The position numbers and the translations under genes were made by a program. A DNA stretch of 64,000 nucleotides, from positions 1,302,001 through 1,366,000 of the forward strand of contig NZ_SACM01000001.1 of assembly GCF_004004565.1 (NCBI RefSeq). The letters run 5' to 3'. The notes under the pieces are model-generated. The model had not been told where the DNA came from. It ran no database searches and worked only from the letters and a program-made list of their open reading frames with translations. Shown here piece by piece: positions 17,257 to 26,823 of the stretch (position 1 is the first letter of the stretch; every line of letters starts with the position of its first letter). The stretch comes from Inhella crocodyli. GTDB taxonomy: Bacteria > Pseudomonadota > Gammaproteobacteria > Burkholderiales > Burkholderiaceae_C.

Positions 17257-18714
17257 TCAAGCCCCTGTCAAGCCACTCCCTCGCAGCGCCATCGTCCGCG
17301 CCGCCAAGTCGGCCTCCAACACGATCTCGTCCCCCGACTCGGTCGACCATCGCAGGTGCAGCTGGTGCGCGCCACTGGGCAGCACCTCGAAGCGCCCGTT
17401 GAACGCCGGGTGGGTGTTGCGCAGGCGGATCAGCTCGAACAGGCGCTGCACCACGGAGCGCAGCGAGGCCGAGGCGATTTCGGCCGGCGTGTAGTGGTGG
17501 CGGTTGATGTCGCGGCCCACGCGGCTGCGGGCCAGCAGGTCCATGTCGTTCTCGCCGGCCAGCAGGCCGACGTAGTAGACCTGGGGCACGCCGGGCAGGA
17601 AGAACTGGATGGCGCGGCCCAGCAGGTAGGCCTCGTCGTCGCGGCCCAGGGCGTCGTAGAAGGTGCAGTTGACCTGGTACAGGTCGAGGTTGCTGGCCGC
17701 CGCGCCCGTGGCCTGGCGGCTTTGGCCTTGGCTGTTGGCGTGGATGCGCTCGACCAAGGCGTCCAGTTCGGCCGGGGGCACGAGGCCGGGCTTGCCGGCG
17801 CGGTCGCTGGCGTCGGCGCCGATGTCGATGATGCCGATGCCGTCGTGCGTGTCCAGCACCGTCAGGCTGTTGGCCGGGCGGATGCCGATCCAGCGCTTCA
17901 AGGGCTCGGCCGTGCCGTTGAACAGGGCGTGCAGCACCAGCGGTGGCAGGGCGAAGTCGTACACCCAGTCGACCTGCGCGGCGATTTCAATTTGGCGCTG
18001 GTAGTAGCTGTGGATCTCGACCAGCACCTCGATGCCCAGCGCACGCGCTTCGGCCGCGAAAGCGGCGATGAAGTCGAAGGTGTCAGGCTCCATGAAGCAG
18101 CTGCTGCCGGCCTTCTTGAGCGCGTAGCCCACGGCGTCAAGCCGGACCATGCGGATGCCGGCATCGGCAAAGCGCTGCAGGATGCTGCTGAGGTAGGCCT
18201 TGCCCTGCGGGTGGGTGACGTCGATGTCGAGCTGCTGCGGGGTGAAGGTGGTCCACAGCAGCTCGCGGCGGTCGGCCACGGGATAGGGCGTGAACGGCAG
18301 GCCGGGGCGCGGGCGGTAGATGCCGAGCAGGTCTTTCTCGCGCGCGCCGTGCGGAAACACGGTGTCCATGCGCAGGAACAGGCCGGCGTAGGGGCTGGCG
18401 TCGCCTCTAGCCTGGTAGTCCAGGAACTGCGGGCTCTGGCTGCTCATGTGGTTGACGATGACGTCGCCCATGACGTCGACGGTCTGCGTCAATGCTTTGA
18501 CGTCGTCCCAGTCGCCCAAGCGGTGGTCGACGCTGAGGTGGTCGATGGGGTCGAAGCCGGCGTCGGCGCCATCGATCGGGTGGAAAAACGGCAGCAGGTG
18601 AACGCCGCCGAACAGGCCCTTCAAGCTGCCGTCGCGCAGCAAGGTGTGCAGGGCCCGAAGGTCGCCGCCCCCCAGGCGGTCGACGTAGGTGATGAGCTGG
18701 ACTTGGTTCTTCAT
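17257..18714 (-). CDS. sucP: Sucrose phosphorylase
   Basis: This 485-residue GH13 enzyme starts with the motif QLITYVDRLGGGDL, characteristic of sucrose phosphorylase, which splits sucrose with phosphate into glucose 1-phosphate and fructose. The four GH13 regions are present: DVIVNHMS, the nucleophile Asp in RMVRLDAVGY, the acid/base Glu in EVLVEIHS, and TVLDTHDGIG. The ATG at 18714 overlaps the stop of the sugar permease gene. With the permease, the kinase and a LacI regulator it forms a sucrose-use operon. Related phosphorylases can use sucrose 6'-phosphate or glucosylglycerol, so exact substrate is not proven. Confidence 0.9.
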   Translation of the reverse strand: MKNQVQLITYVDRLGGGDLRALHTLLRDGSLKGLFGGVHLLPFFHPIDGADAGFDPIDHLSVDHRLGDWDDVKALTQTVDVMGDVIVNHMSSQSPQFLDYQARGDASPYAGLFLRMDTVFPHGAREKDLLGIYRPRPGLPFTPYPVADRRELLWTTFTPQQLDIDVTHPQGKAYLSSILQRFADAGIRMVRLDAVGYALKKAGSSCFMEPDTFDFIAAFAAEARALGIEVLVEIHSYYQRQIEIAAQVDWVYDFALPPLVLHALFNGTAEPLKRWIGIRPANSLTVLDTHDGIGIIDIGADASDRAGKPGLVPPAELDALVERIHANSQGQSRQATGAAASNLDLYQVNCTFYDALGRDDEAYLLGRAIQFFLPGVPQVYYVGLLAGENDMDLLARSRVGRDINRHHYTPAEIASASLRSVVQRLFELIRLRNTHPAFNGRFEVLPSGAHQLHLRWSTESGDEIVLEADLAARTMALRGSGLTGA

Positions 18715-20021
18715 GCGGACTTCTCCACCGGCTCGGCCTTGACGAAGCACACGGCCACGGCGGCGCAAGCCAGCAGCACGCCGGCCAGGCGGATGACGTT
18801 CTCGGGCCGGCCGCCGAGCAGGGGTTCGTAGACGAGGGGCAGCGTGACCATCTGGATCAGCATGGGGATCACGATGAACATGTTGAAGATGCCCATGTAG
18901 ACCCCGGCCCGCTCGGGCGGGATGCTGCCGGCCAGCAGCACGTAGGGATTGCCCATGATGGACGCCCAGGCCAGGCCGATGCCGACCATGGGCAGGAAGA
19001 GCCAGGCCTTGTCGCGGATGCCGGGCAGCGCCCACATCGCCGCCGCTGCCGCGGCCAGGCAGAAGGCGTGCACCCACTTGGCGCCCAGGCGCCGCGTGAA
19101 GGGCACCATGGCGAAGGCGGCGACGAAGGCAATGGCGTTGTAGAAGCCGCCGATCTGGCCGTTGGTCAGCACGGCCTCGACGAAGCCGGGGCTCTTGGGG
19201 TCGGTCGTGCCGTACACGCTGCTGGCCAGGCTGGGCACGATGTAGATCCAGTAGCACATCATTCCGTACCACTGGAACAGCGCCATCCACCACAGGCGGC
19301 GCATGGTGGCGGGCATGGTTTGGATGGCGTCCACGATCTCGGCCAGCGTCGCGCCCACGCCCCGGGGCTTGGCGGCGAGCGCGGCGCGCTCCTCGTCGCT
19401 CAGCGGCAGCTCCGGCACCTGTTTGATGGAGTAGTACACCGTGGTGAACGACAGCAAAGCGCCCACCATGAAGGCGGTGGTGACGACCAGCGGGATGCCG
19501 TTGGCGCCCAAGGTGTCCTTGCTCATGCCCAGCCACACCAGCGCGCTGGGCGCGAGGTAGGCCATGGTTTGCGCCAGCCCGGTGAAGGCCGATTGCGTGA
19601 GGAACCCGGGGGCGTGCTGCTCGGGCCGCAGGCGGTCGCTGACGTAGGCGCGGTAGGGCTCCATGGTCACGTTGTTGGCCGCGTCCAAGATCCACAGCAG
19701 CGAGGCGGCGAACCACAGCGCCGGGCTGAACGGCATGGCCAACAGCCCCAAGGAACACAGCAGCGCGCCGAACAGGAAGTACGGCGTGCGGCGGCCCCAG
19801 CGGTGCGTGGTGCGGTCGCTCATGGCGCCGATCAAGGGCTGCACCAACAGCCCGGTGACAGGCCCGGCCAGCCACAGCAGGGGCAGGTTCTTGCCCTCGG
19901 CGCCCAGCATTTGGTAGATCGGGCTCATGTTGGCCTGCTGCAGGCCAAAGCTGAACTGAATGCCGAAGAAGCCGACGTTCATGTTCAAGATCTGCCACGG
20001 GGACAGGAGCGGTTTGCTCAT
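18711..20021 (-). CDS. MFS transporter, probable sucrose permease
   Basis: This 436-residue protein has twelve predicted membrane segments. It carries the sucrose-transporter-like loop SDRTTHRWGRRTPYF after helix 2-3, and an N-terminal motif NMNVGFFGIQFSFGLQQANMSPIYQ common to SUT/SuxC-type carriers. It would bring sucrose across the inner membrane by proton symport (family knowledge). The start overlaps the kinase stop and its own stop overlaps sucrose phosphorylase, so the three are a coupled unit. Confidence 0.88.
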   Translation of the reverse strand: MSKPLLSPWQILNMNVGFFGIQFSFGLQQANMSPIYQMLGAEGKNLPLLWLAGPVTGLLVQPLIGAMSDRTTHRWGRRTPYFLFGALLCSLGLLAMPFSPALWFAASLLWILDAANNVTMEPYRAYVSDRLRPEQHAPGFLTQSAFTGLAQTMAYLAPSALVWLGMSKDTLGANGIPLVVTTAFMVGALLSFTTVYYSIKQVPELPLSDEERAALAAKPRGVGATLAEIVDAIQTMPATMRRLWWMALFQWYGMMCYWIYIVPSLASSVYGTTDPKSPGFVEAVLTNGQIGGFYNAIAFVAAFAMVPFTRRLGAKWVHAFCLAAAAAAMWALPGIRDKAWLFLPMVGIGLAWASIMGNPYVLLAGSIPPERAGVYMGIFNMFIVIPMLIQMVTLPLVYEPLLGGRPENVIRLAGVLLACAAVAVCFVKAEPVEKSA

Positions 20022-20947
20022 GGGGCGCCTTCCGGGCGGCTGGGCAAGGCGGCCAGGGCCGCTTGCCAAGGGGGATAGAAAGAAGCCGGGTCTGACGGGG
20101 ACGCGCCGGCTTGGCCGCAGAGTGCGGCCGCAAAACGGTTGGCCAGGGCCAGGGCGGGTGCCCAGGCCTTGCCTTGCAAGTGGGCAGCCAGCAGGCAGGC
20201 GCTGAAGGCGTCGCCGGCACCTACGGTGTCCACGAGATGGGGCACGGGCACGCCCGGCCCTTCGGCAAGCAAAGCGCCCTGCGGCCCGAAGCTGGCATAG
20301 CCCTCGGGGCCGCGGGTGACTATCAAGCGCTGAAGCCGGTAGCTGACCATCAGCGCGGCCACATCGGCCGCACCCGACCAGCGCAGCACGGTGTCCAGTT
20401 CTTCGTCGTTGACCTTGACCCAATCGGCCATGGCCAGGGTGTCGAGCGCGAGCTGGTCGCCCACGCCCTCGCGCAGGTTCAGGTCCAGGTAGCGCAGGGC
20501 ACCCGGGCGGCCGGCCACGCGGCGGATGGCCTCGCGGCCGACCGGGTGGCGCTGGGCGAGCGAGCCGAAGTAGACGAGGGCCGGAGGCGCGGCGTCCACC
20601 GCGCGCAGCGCCAGGTCGGCGTCGATGAAATCCCAGGCCACGTTGGGTTGGATGACGAAGCGGTGGGCGCTGCCGGTCATCACCACGTCCACCGTGCCCG
20701 TGGGGTGCTGCGCGTCGAACTGCAGGCCGTCGGGTCGCAGGCCGGCCCCCACCACCGCCGCCAGCACCTGCGCGCCGGCTTCGTCGGCCGGGTTGATCCG
20801 GCTGACGAGCAGGGGTTCGCACCCCAGTGCATGCAGGTGGCGGGCGGCGTTGAGCGGCGCCCCGGCCGCCACCGGCCCGGAGGGCAGGCGGTCGACCAGG
20901 GCCTCGCCCAACAGCGCCAGCACGGGCGCGTTGGCGGAGGCGGTCAT
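20018..20947 (-). CDS. PfkB-family carbohydrate kinase, probable fructokinase
   Basis: This 309-residue protein begins with LALLGEALVDRLPSG and carries the PfkB signature DTVGAGDAFSACLL near residue 240, where the Asp is the catalytic base and GAGD forms the anion hole. PfkB fructokinases make fructose 6-phosphate. That fits the fructose released by the sucrose phosphorylase two genes downstream. The stop overlaps the permease start, and the receptor gene ends 7 bases upstream. Substrate specificity is inferred from context. Confidence 0.88.
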   Translation of the reverse strand: MTASANAPVLALLGEALVDRLPSGPVAAGAPLNAARHLHALGCEPLLVSRINPADEAGAQVLAAVVGAGLRPDGLQFDAQHPTGTVDVVMTGSAHRFVIQPNVAWDFIDADLALRAVDAAPPALVYFGSLAQRHPVGREAIRRVAGRPGALRYLDLNLREGVGDQLALDTLAMADWVKVNDEELDTVLRWSGAADVAALMVSYRLQRLIVTRGPEGYASFGPQGALLAEGPGVPVPHLVDTVGAGDAFSACLLAAHLQGKAWAPALALANRFAAALCGQAGASPSDPASFYPPWQAALAALPSRPEGAP

Positions 20948-20954
20948 GCCAGGC

Positions 20955-23294
20955 TCAGAAGCTGTACTTCAGCGTGGCTTTGGCCGTGCGGCCGTTGAGC
21001 GCGCGGGCGATGTACAGCGGGTTGTCGACCAAGTTGCCCTGGCCCTCGGCTTCCGTGTAGGCCAGCTTGTTGAACGCGTTGTTCAGGCTGAGCGACAGCG
21101 AGAGCTGCGGCGTGATTTGCCAGTTGGCGTAGGGGTTGACGACGAAGTACGCGGGCAGCACGACCTGGTTGTCGTTCTGCGCGTAGCTCTTGGTGGTGCC
21201 CACGATCGCGGCGCCGAAGTCCCACGCGCCCATCGCAACGCTGGGGTTGATTTGGTACACCAGCGTGGCCTGACGGCGCGGCGTCTTGCCGTTGGTGGCG
21301 CCCGGCGTCGTGATGCGCGCGTGCGTCCAGGTGGCACCACCGGTGACGGTGAAGGGGCCCGAGCTCCAGCTCACCTCGGCCTCCAGACCGCGCGAGCGGT
21401 AGCTGTCCTTCAGGTAGCTGCGGGTGGTGACTTCGAAGCCGCCGTCTTCCTTGGTCTTGGCGTCGAACAGGGTGAAGAAGCCGTTCCAGTCGCCGCTGCG
21501 CAGCTTCACGCCGGCTTCCAGTTGCTTCAGCTCGTTGATCGGGTAGGCCTGGGTGCCACCGGCCACGGCGCCATCCCAAATCACGCGGTCGGGGCTGGCC
21601 CAGCTGGAGCCCTTGCTGTAGCGGGCGAAGGTGGCCAGGTCCTTGTCCACCGCGTAGTTGCCGCCCACCGAGTACGAGGTGGACGAGGTGCGGTAGTTGA
21701 CCTTGGTGCGGCCGGCTTGGTCCCAGCCGGTGAAGGCGCCGCCGGCGCCCGGCGTGTTGTCGAACTGCTGCCAGCCGGTGGCACGCTGGCTGTCGCGGCG
21801 CACGCTGGCGTCGATGGACATCGGGCCGGCGTCGTAGGTCAGGGCCAGGAACGGGGCCTTGGCCGTCAGGTCGACATCGATGGCCCGCACGCAGCAGCCA
21901 CCCCAGGTGGTGGTGGCGTTGCCGACCGGCAGGCTGGTGGGGTTGCCGGCGTTGTCGAGGAGGCGGGCGCCCTCGCCCTTGAGCTCGACGTTGTAGCGGT
22001 TCCAGTACCAGGTCTGGGCCACGGACTGCTGGCCCCAGAACAGGCCACCGGTGGTCGTCAGCTTGGCGCCGCCGCCCAGGTCGACGACCTTGGCCAGGCG
22101 GGTTTCGCTGAAGGTGTTGCCCATGTCGTCCAAGGAGGTGTTGAACACGTGCATGGAGAACACGGGCGTGCTGCCGGTGTAGCGGTCGGCGCCGTTGCCG
22201 GCGGCGGTGGGGGCAGAGCCGGCCGGGAAGGCGCCGATGAAGCGGCCGCTGATGTCGCTGGTGCGGAACTTTTGGTTCAGGGTGAAGCCCTGGCCAACGT
22301 CGGCCTGCACCTCCACGCCAAAGGACTTGTTCTTCACCGACAGGCCGTCGCCGGGGTTGGTGAGCACGGCGTTGCCGTTGCGGTCGAACACGCGGTCCTG
22401 GGCGAAATTGCTGTTGATGAAGAAGGCGGTGCGCGGGTCGATGCCGGCAATCTGCTGGATGTTGTTGCCACTCAAGCGGACCGGCACCGGCAGGTAGGTC
22501 GGGGTGCTGTCATCCAGGGACTTGGCGCTGAAGCGCACGTAGCCCCCCTGGAAGCTCTGGGTCAGGTTCAGGCGCAGTTGGCCGCCGTTCTCCAGGCTGA
22601 CGTCGCTGGGGCGGGCGCCCTCGCCCACGCGGTGGTAGCCGCCAACCTGGTAGCGCAGGCTGTCGGTGATCTTGCCGCCGGCGTCGAAGTCCAGCCGGGT
22701 TTGGCGGTGGTCCAGGCCCATGGTCAGGCCAACGCTGCCGCCCTGCTGGCGGCCGGTCTTGCTCAGGAAGTTGACGATGCCCGCGGGCGAGTTGGTGGCC
22801 GTGGTGCTGGCCGAACCGCCGCGCACGACCTGCACCGACTCGGTCATGCCGTCGGCGCGCAGAAATTGGTCGGCCGTGGCGAAGGAGACGTCACCGACGA
22901 GCAGGATGGGCAGGCCGTCTTCTTGCAACTGCAGGTAGCGCGAGCCGCCGGCGCTGATGGGCGCGCCGCGCACCGTCATGTTGGCGTTGCCCTCGCCGCC
23001 GCTGCTTTCGGCGCGCAGGCCGGGCACGCTGCGCAGCACCTCGGCGGCGCTGGCGGCGCCCGTCTTGGCGATGCTGTCGGCGCTCAAGGTGGACACGGAC
23101 ACCGACTGCAGCATCTTGCTGCGGCCGGTGGTGGTGCCGGTGACGACGACCTTGTCCAACTGCAGCGAGGCTTTCTCTTCTTTGGTCTCGGGGGCGTCGG
23201 CGGTGCTTTGCGCCTGCACGGCCGAGGCCGACAGGGCCAGGCCGATCAGCAGCGACAAGGGGTGACGACGGGGGGCGAAGGGGGCGGTTTTCAT
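20955..23294 (-). CDS. TonB-dependent outer-membrane receptor, probable sucrose receptor
   Basis: This 779-residue protein has a signal peptide (residues 1-27, ending SASAVQAQ), a short TonB-box region (KVVVTGTT), a plug domain (about 50-170, with VLRSVPGLRAESSGGEGNA) and a long beta-barrel ending in Phe (ATLKYSF), as outer-membrane proteins do. TonB receptors of the Xanthomonas SuxA type import sucrose across the outer membrane. The placement before fructokinase, permease and sucrose phosphorylase supports that role. The start MKTAPF has a GGAG ribosome site. A palindromic operator lies about 180 bases upstream. Confidence 0.88.
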   Translation of the reverse strand: MKTAPFAPRRHPLSLLIGLALSASAVQAQSTADAPETKEEKASLQLDKVVVTGTTTGRSKMLQSVSVSTLSADSIAKTGAASAAEVLRSVPGLRAESSGGEGNANMTVRGAPISAGGSRYLQLQEDGLPILLVGDVSFATADQFLRADGMTESVQVVRGGSASTTATNSPAGIVNFLSKTGRQQGGSVGLTMGLDHRQTRLDFDAGGKITDSLRYQVGGYHRVGEGARPSDVSLENGGQLRLNLTQSFQGGYVRFSAKSLDDSTPTYLPVPVRLSGNNIQQIAGIDPRTAFFINSNFAQDRVFDRNGNAVLTNPGDGLSVKNKSFGVEVQADVGQGFTLNQKFRTSDISGRFIGAFPAGSAPTAAGNGADRYTGSTPVFSMHVFNTSLDDMGNTFSETRLAKVVDLGGGAKLTTTGGLFWGQQSVAQTWYWNRYNVELKGEGARLLDNAGNPTSLPVGNATTTWGGCCVRAIDVDLTAKAPFLALTYDAGPMSIDASVRRDSQRATGWQQFDNTPGAGGAFTGWDQAGRTKVNYRTSSTSYSVGGNYAVDKDLATFARYSKGSSWASPDRVIWDGAVAGGTQAYPINELKQLEAGVKLRSGDWNGFFTLFDAKTKEDGGFEVTTRSYLKDSYRSRGLEAEVSWSSGPFTVTGGATWTHARITTPGATNGKTPRRQATLVYQINPSVAMGAWDFGAAIVGTTKSYAQNDNQVVLPAYFVVNPYANWQITPQLSLSLSLNNAFNKLAYTEAEGQGNLVDNPLYIARALNGRTAKATLKYSF

Positions 23295-23470
23295 GTGGGT
23301 CTCCGGGGCGGGCTGCACGCTGGGCCCTGCTCGTCAGGCCGGCCAGCGTTGCGGTTCGGGGCTGTGTCGTCAACCGGCCTCGGGCGCCGCGCTTTTGCAC
23401 GGGCGCCTCGGGCAGGCACATGGGTCCAACTGTCGGCCTGTGTTCAGGCTCTGGGCCGCATTGTGACCGC

Positions 23471-23488
23471 AATGCAATCGATTGCATT
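23471..23488. promoter_or_regulatory. LacI-type operator
   Basis: A perfect 18-bp palindrome (AATGCAATCGATTGCATT) with the central CG typical of LacI-family operators lies between the regulator stop and the receptor start. It is the likely binding site of the LacI-type regulator encoded next to it, controlling the receptor-kinase-permease-phosphorylase operon. The rest of the 235-base gap holds no gene, and no clear -35/-10 pair was assigned. Confidence 0.8.
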
Positions 23489-23529
23489 AGGGGAAACGCG
23501 AATCTTGTTCGTTCCGGTGGCGACCGGTT

Positions 23530-24576
23530 TCAGGCGTCGGGGGCTTGGGTCGAGCGCCGCGCCACCAGGTGCACGGGCAGCGTGAAAGCGGCAGGGGCCT
23601 GCCCGTCCAGCAGCGCAAGCAGGCGCTCGACCAGGACGCGACCGGCCTCGGGCACCGGCTGGTGCACGGAACTCACCGGGGGGTTGGAGAGGCTGGCGAT
23701 GGGCATGTCGTCGAACCCCACCACCGCCACGTCCTGCGGCACGCGCAAGCCGCGCGCGCGCAGCACTTGGATGGCGGTCAGCGCCAGCAAGTCGGAGCAG
23801 GCTTGGACGGCATCGACCGGCAGGCCCTGGTTCAGCACCTCACCGAGTTGTTGGGCGGCCGTGAGCGTGTCGAAGGGCACCGCCAGCAAGTGCTGGGGCG
23901 ACGGACTGAGGCCGGCCTCGGCCAAGGCCTCGCGGTGCCCGCGCAGGCGCTGCTCCACCTCGGGCAGCTCGGGGTCGCCCATGAACAAGATGCGCGAACG
24001 CCCCTGCGCCAGCAGGTGCTGGGTGGCCAGGCGCCCGCCCATGACGTTGTCGCCGCCCACACTGGCGTAGCGCTGGGCGGCGCCCATGTCGGCCCCCCAA
24101 ACGATCAATGGCAGCCCGCTGTCGGCCATGGCGTTGAGCCGCTCGTGCTGGTGCCATTGGCCGATGAGCACCAGGCCCTTGGCGCGACCGCCGCGCACCA
24201 ACTCGCCAATCCGCTCGATCTGGGCGGCGTCGATGCGGGTGAGCAGCATGTCGAAGTCGCGCCGCACCAGCTCGTCGGCCAGCGCGCCGATCATGCCGAG
24301 GAAGAAGGGGTCGCTGAGTTGCTGGTGCCGCTCCCCCTCAAAGGGCACGACCACCGCGATCGTTTGGTTCAGGCCCAAGCGCAGGTTGCGCGCGCCCAGG
24401 TTGACTTGGTAGTGGTGTTCGCGCGCCAGGGCCTGGATTCGGCGGCGGGTCTCCACGTTGATGAGCGGGCTGTCCGCCAGCGCGCGCGACACCGTGGCCT
24501 TGCTCACGCCGGCCAACTTAGCCAGGTCGGCCATCTGCAGGCGCTTGCCCTCGGGTTTGGCGGGGCCGTCTTCCAT
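23530..24576 (-). CDS. LacI family transcriptional regulator
   Basis: This 348-residue regulator has the LacI helix-turn-helix and hinge (MADLAKLAGVSKATVSRALADSPLINVETRRRI in pieces, about residues 15-45) and a periplasmic-binding-like effector domain (IAVVVPFEGE, then VVGFDDMPIASLSNPPVSSV). The start at 24576 follows the nagZ stop by 2 bases, so it is probably expressed at the end of the lepA-to-nagZ housekeeping operon. It faces the sucrose operon on the same strand. The neighbouring perfect palindrome suggests it represses that operon until a sugar signal binds. Confidence 0.9.
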   Translation of the reverse strand: MEDGPAKPEGKRLQMADLAKLAGVSKATVSRALADSPLINVETRRRIQALAREHHYQVNLGARNLRLGLNQTIAVVVPFEGERHQQLSDPFFLGMIGALADELVRRDFDMLLTRIDAAQIERIGELVRGGRAKGLVLIGQWHQHERLNAMADSGLPLIVWGADMGAAQRYASVGGDNVMGGRLATQHLLAQGRSRILFMGDPELPEVEQRLRGHREALAEAGLSPSPQHLLAVPFDTLTAAQQLGEVLNQGLPVDAVQACSDLLALTAIQVLRARGLRVPQDVAVVGFDDMPIASLSNPPVSSVHQPVPEAGRVLVERLLALLDGQAPAAFTLPVHLVARRSTQAPDA

Positions 24577-24578
24577 GG

Positions 24579-25652
24579 TCAGGCCGGCAGCTGTTCGAGC
24601 GCCGCGTGGTAGCTGGGGTCGGCCATGAGCTCGTCCCAGGTGAGCGGTGCGGCCTGCGGCAGCAGGGCCAGGCGACGGTGCTCGCTGTCGTCGTCGGGTG
24701 TCCACAGGCCGCTGGCGTGCGCCGCCTGCAGCCCCCCCAACAAGTCGTCAAGCGCCGCCCCACCGTTGATGGGCGACTCGTTGCACAGCAGCACCAGGTC
24801 GCAGCCGGCCTGCAAGGCGGCCACCGCCGCTTCCGCGGGCGACACGCGCTGGCCATCGATCTCGCGCGCCCCGGCCATGGACAGGTCGTCGGAAAAGATC
24901 GCGCCGTGGAAACGCAGGCGTTCGCGCAGGATGTCCTGCAGCCACACCTTGGAAAAGCCAGCGGGCCGGCTGCACACCTTGGGGTAGACCACGTGCGCCG
25001 GCATGACCGCGCCCATCACCCCCCCCAACCACCCGTAAGGCGCGGCGTCGTCGGCCAAGATGGCCTTGAGGCTGCGCTTGTCCACCGGGATGGCGTGGTG
25101 GCTGTCGGCCTCCACGTGGCCATGCCCCGGGAAGTGCTTGCCGCAGCCCTGCATGCCCCCGCGCAGCAGGCCGTGCATGAGGCTCTTGGCCAGCAGGGCC
25201 ACCACCCGCGGGTCGCGGTGGAAGGCGCGGTTGCCGATGACGGCACTGCGCCCGTAATCCAGGTCCAGCACCGGCGTGAAGCTGAAGTCCACGCCACAGG
25301 CCCGCAACTCCAACGCCAGCACTTCGCCGCACGCGCTGGCGGCGGCGGTGGCCTTCATGGCGTCTTCCATCCACAACTCGCCCAGCACCCGCATCGCCGG
25401 CAAGTGCGTGAAACCGTCGCGGGCGAAGCGCTGCACCCGACCGCCTTCGTGGTCGATGGCGATGAGCACGTCGGGCCGGATGGCCTTGATCTCGGCCGTC
25501 AGCGCCGTGATCTGGGCGCGGCTTTCGCAGTTGCGGGCGAACAAGATCACGCCGCCGGTGAGGGGGTGCTTCAGGCGATGGCGATCGGCGCTGTCCAGCG
25601 TGGTGCCCGCGATGTCGAGCACCAGGGGCGCATGGGGGGTGGCTTCGAGCAC
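24579..25652 (-). CDS. nagZ: Beta-N-acetylhexosaminidase NagZ
   Basis: This GH3 glycosidase of 357 residues removes GlcNAc from anhydro-muropeptides in cytoplasmic cell-wall recycling. The family motifs are present: IDHEGGRVQRF near residue 67, KHFPGHGHVEADSH near 170 (with the His/Asp acid-base loop), and the nucleophile Asp in FSDDLSMAGA near 249. The start at 25652 is directly next to the acpS stop. In gamma-proteobacteria NagZ activity feeds the AmpR signal for beta-lactamase; no ampC is seen here. Confidence 0.95.
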   Translation of the reverse strand: MLEATPHAPLVLDIAGTTLDSADRHRLKHPLTGGVILFARNCESRAQITALTAEIKAIRPDVLIAIDHEGGRVQRFARDGFTHLPAMRVLGELWMEDAMKATAAASACGEVLALELRACGVDFSFTPVLDLDYGRSAVIGNRAFHRDPRVVALLAKSLMHGLLRGGMQGCGKHFPGHGHVEADSHHAIPVDKRSLKAILADDAAPYGWLGGVMGAVMPAHVVYPKVCSRPAGFSKVWLQDILRERLRFHGAIFSDDLSMAGAREIDGQRVSPAEAAVAALQAGCDLVLLCNESPINGGAALDDLLGGLQAAHASGLWTPDDDSEHRRLALLPQAAPLTWDELMADPSYHAALEQLPA

Positions 25653-26054
25653 TCAGTTCTCCTTTTGCAGCAGCACCGTGGCACTGGCCAGGGTGCGTTC
25701 GTCGCTGACGCTGACCAGCGCGCGCCAGCCCCGCATCTTCATCAGTTCTGCCAGCGCGCCGTGCCAGTGCCACTCGGGTTGCCCCGCCTCGTTGGGCAGC
25801 AATTCACAGGCTTGAAAGCCCATGGGCGGTCGCATGCCCGTGCCCAGGGCCTTGGCCAGGGCCTCTTTGGCGGCAAAGCGCGTGGCCAAGAAGGCCGCGC
25901 CCCGCGCGGGGGCCCGGGCCCGCCGGGCGGCAAACAGCACCAGCTCTTGCGGGCCCAGCACCTTTTCGGCGAACCGATCGCCATGGCGCGCCAAGGCCTC
26001 GGCCATGCGCGAGATCTCGCACAGGTCGGTGCCCAAACCCACCACCTCAGGCAT
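25653..26054 (-). CDS. acpS: Holo-[acyl-carrier-protein] synthase
   Basis: AcpS moves the 4'-phosphopantetheine arm of CoA to Ser of acyl carrier protein (acpP is about 10 kb away in this window). The 133-residue protein has the magnesium-binding [10 protein letters not shown] at the N-terminus and [14 protein letters not shown] near residue 60. It overlaps pdxJ by 8 bases, the conserved pdxJ-acpS pair of proteobacteria. Confidence 0.95.
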   Translation of the reverse strand: MPEVVGLGTDLCEISRMAEALARHGDRFAEKVLGPQELVLFAARRARAPARGAAFLATRFAAKEALAKALGTGMRPPMGFQACELLPNEAGQPEWHWHGALAELMKMRGWRALVSVSDERTLASATVLLQKEN

Positions 26055-26823
26055 AGGCGGCTTGGATGGCGCGCAGGTAGCCGCGCACCGTCTCGGTGTA
26101 GCCCGCCTCGAGCGCGTCGGCCACCAGGGCGTGGCCGATCGAGACCTCTTGCACGCCAGGGACAGCGCGCAAGAAATCGGTGAGGTTGCGCTGGTTCAGG
26201 TCGTGGCCCGCGTTCAACCCGAGCCCCACCTGGAGCGCCGCCTGCGCAGCCGCGGCGTAGCGCTGGAGTTGGGCGCCCTGGTCGGCGCCACCGTGCGCGG
26301 CGGCGTAGGGCTCGGTGTAGAGCTCCACGCGGTCGGCACCGAGCGACGCGGCATGGGCCATCGCCTCTGGCAGCGGGTCCATGAAGAGGCTGACGCGCAC
26401 GCCCAGGGCCTTGCACTCCGCGATCAAGGGGCGCAAGCGCTCGCCATCGGCGGCCAAGTCCCAGCCGTGGTCGCTGGTCGACTGCTCGACGCTGTCGGGC
26501 ACGAAGGTGGCCTGGTGCGGGCGCGTGGCGCGCACCAGTTCCATCAGGTTGTGCGTGGGGTTGCCCTCGATGTTGAACTCGGCCTGGGGCCAGGCTTTCA
26601 GCAGCGCGGCCAGCTCGTGCACGTCGTGTGCGCGGATGTGGCGCTCGTCGGGCCGCGGGTGCACGGTGATGCCCTGGGCCCCGGCCAGCAAGCAGGTCTC
26701 TGCCGCCTTCACCACGCTGGGGATGCCCAGGTGCCGCGTGTTGCGCAGCAGGGCCACCTTGTTGACGTTGACCGACAGGGCGCAGCGCGCATCGTGGGCG
26801 AAGGGGGCAAGCAAAGGGTTCAT
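26047..26823 (-). CDS. pdxJ: Pyridoxine 5'-phosphate synthase
   Basis: PdxJ condenses 1-deoxy-D-xylulose 5-phosphate with 3-amino-2-oxopropyl phosphate to form pyridoxine phosphate. The 258-residue TIM barrel shows [15 protein letters not shown] at the start, the [13 protein letters not shown] motif near residue 50, EFNIEGNPT near 73, and the [10 protein letters not shown] phosphate site near 200. The ATG overlaps the recO stop (ATGA). Confidence 0.96.
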   Translation of the reverse strand: MNPLLAPFAHDARCALSVNVNKVALLRNTRHLGIPSVVKAAETCLLAGAQGITVHPRPDERHIRAHDVHELAALLKAWPQAEFNIEGNPTHNLMELVRATRPHQATFVPDSVEQSTSDHGWDLAADGERLRPLIAECKALGVRVSLFMDPLPEAMAHAASLGADRVELYTEPYAAAHGGADQGAQLQRYAAAAQAALQVGLGLNAGHDLNQRNLTDFLRAVPGVQEVSIGHALVADALEAGYTETVRGYLRAIQAAYA

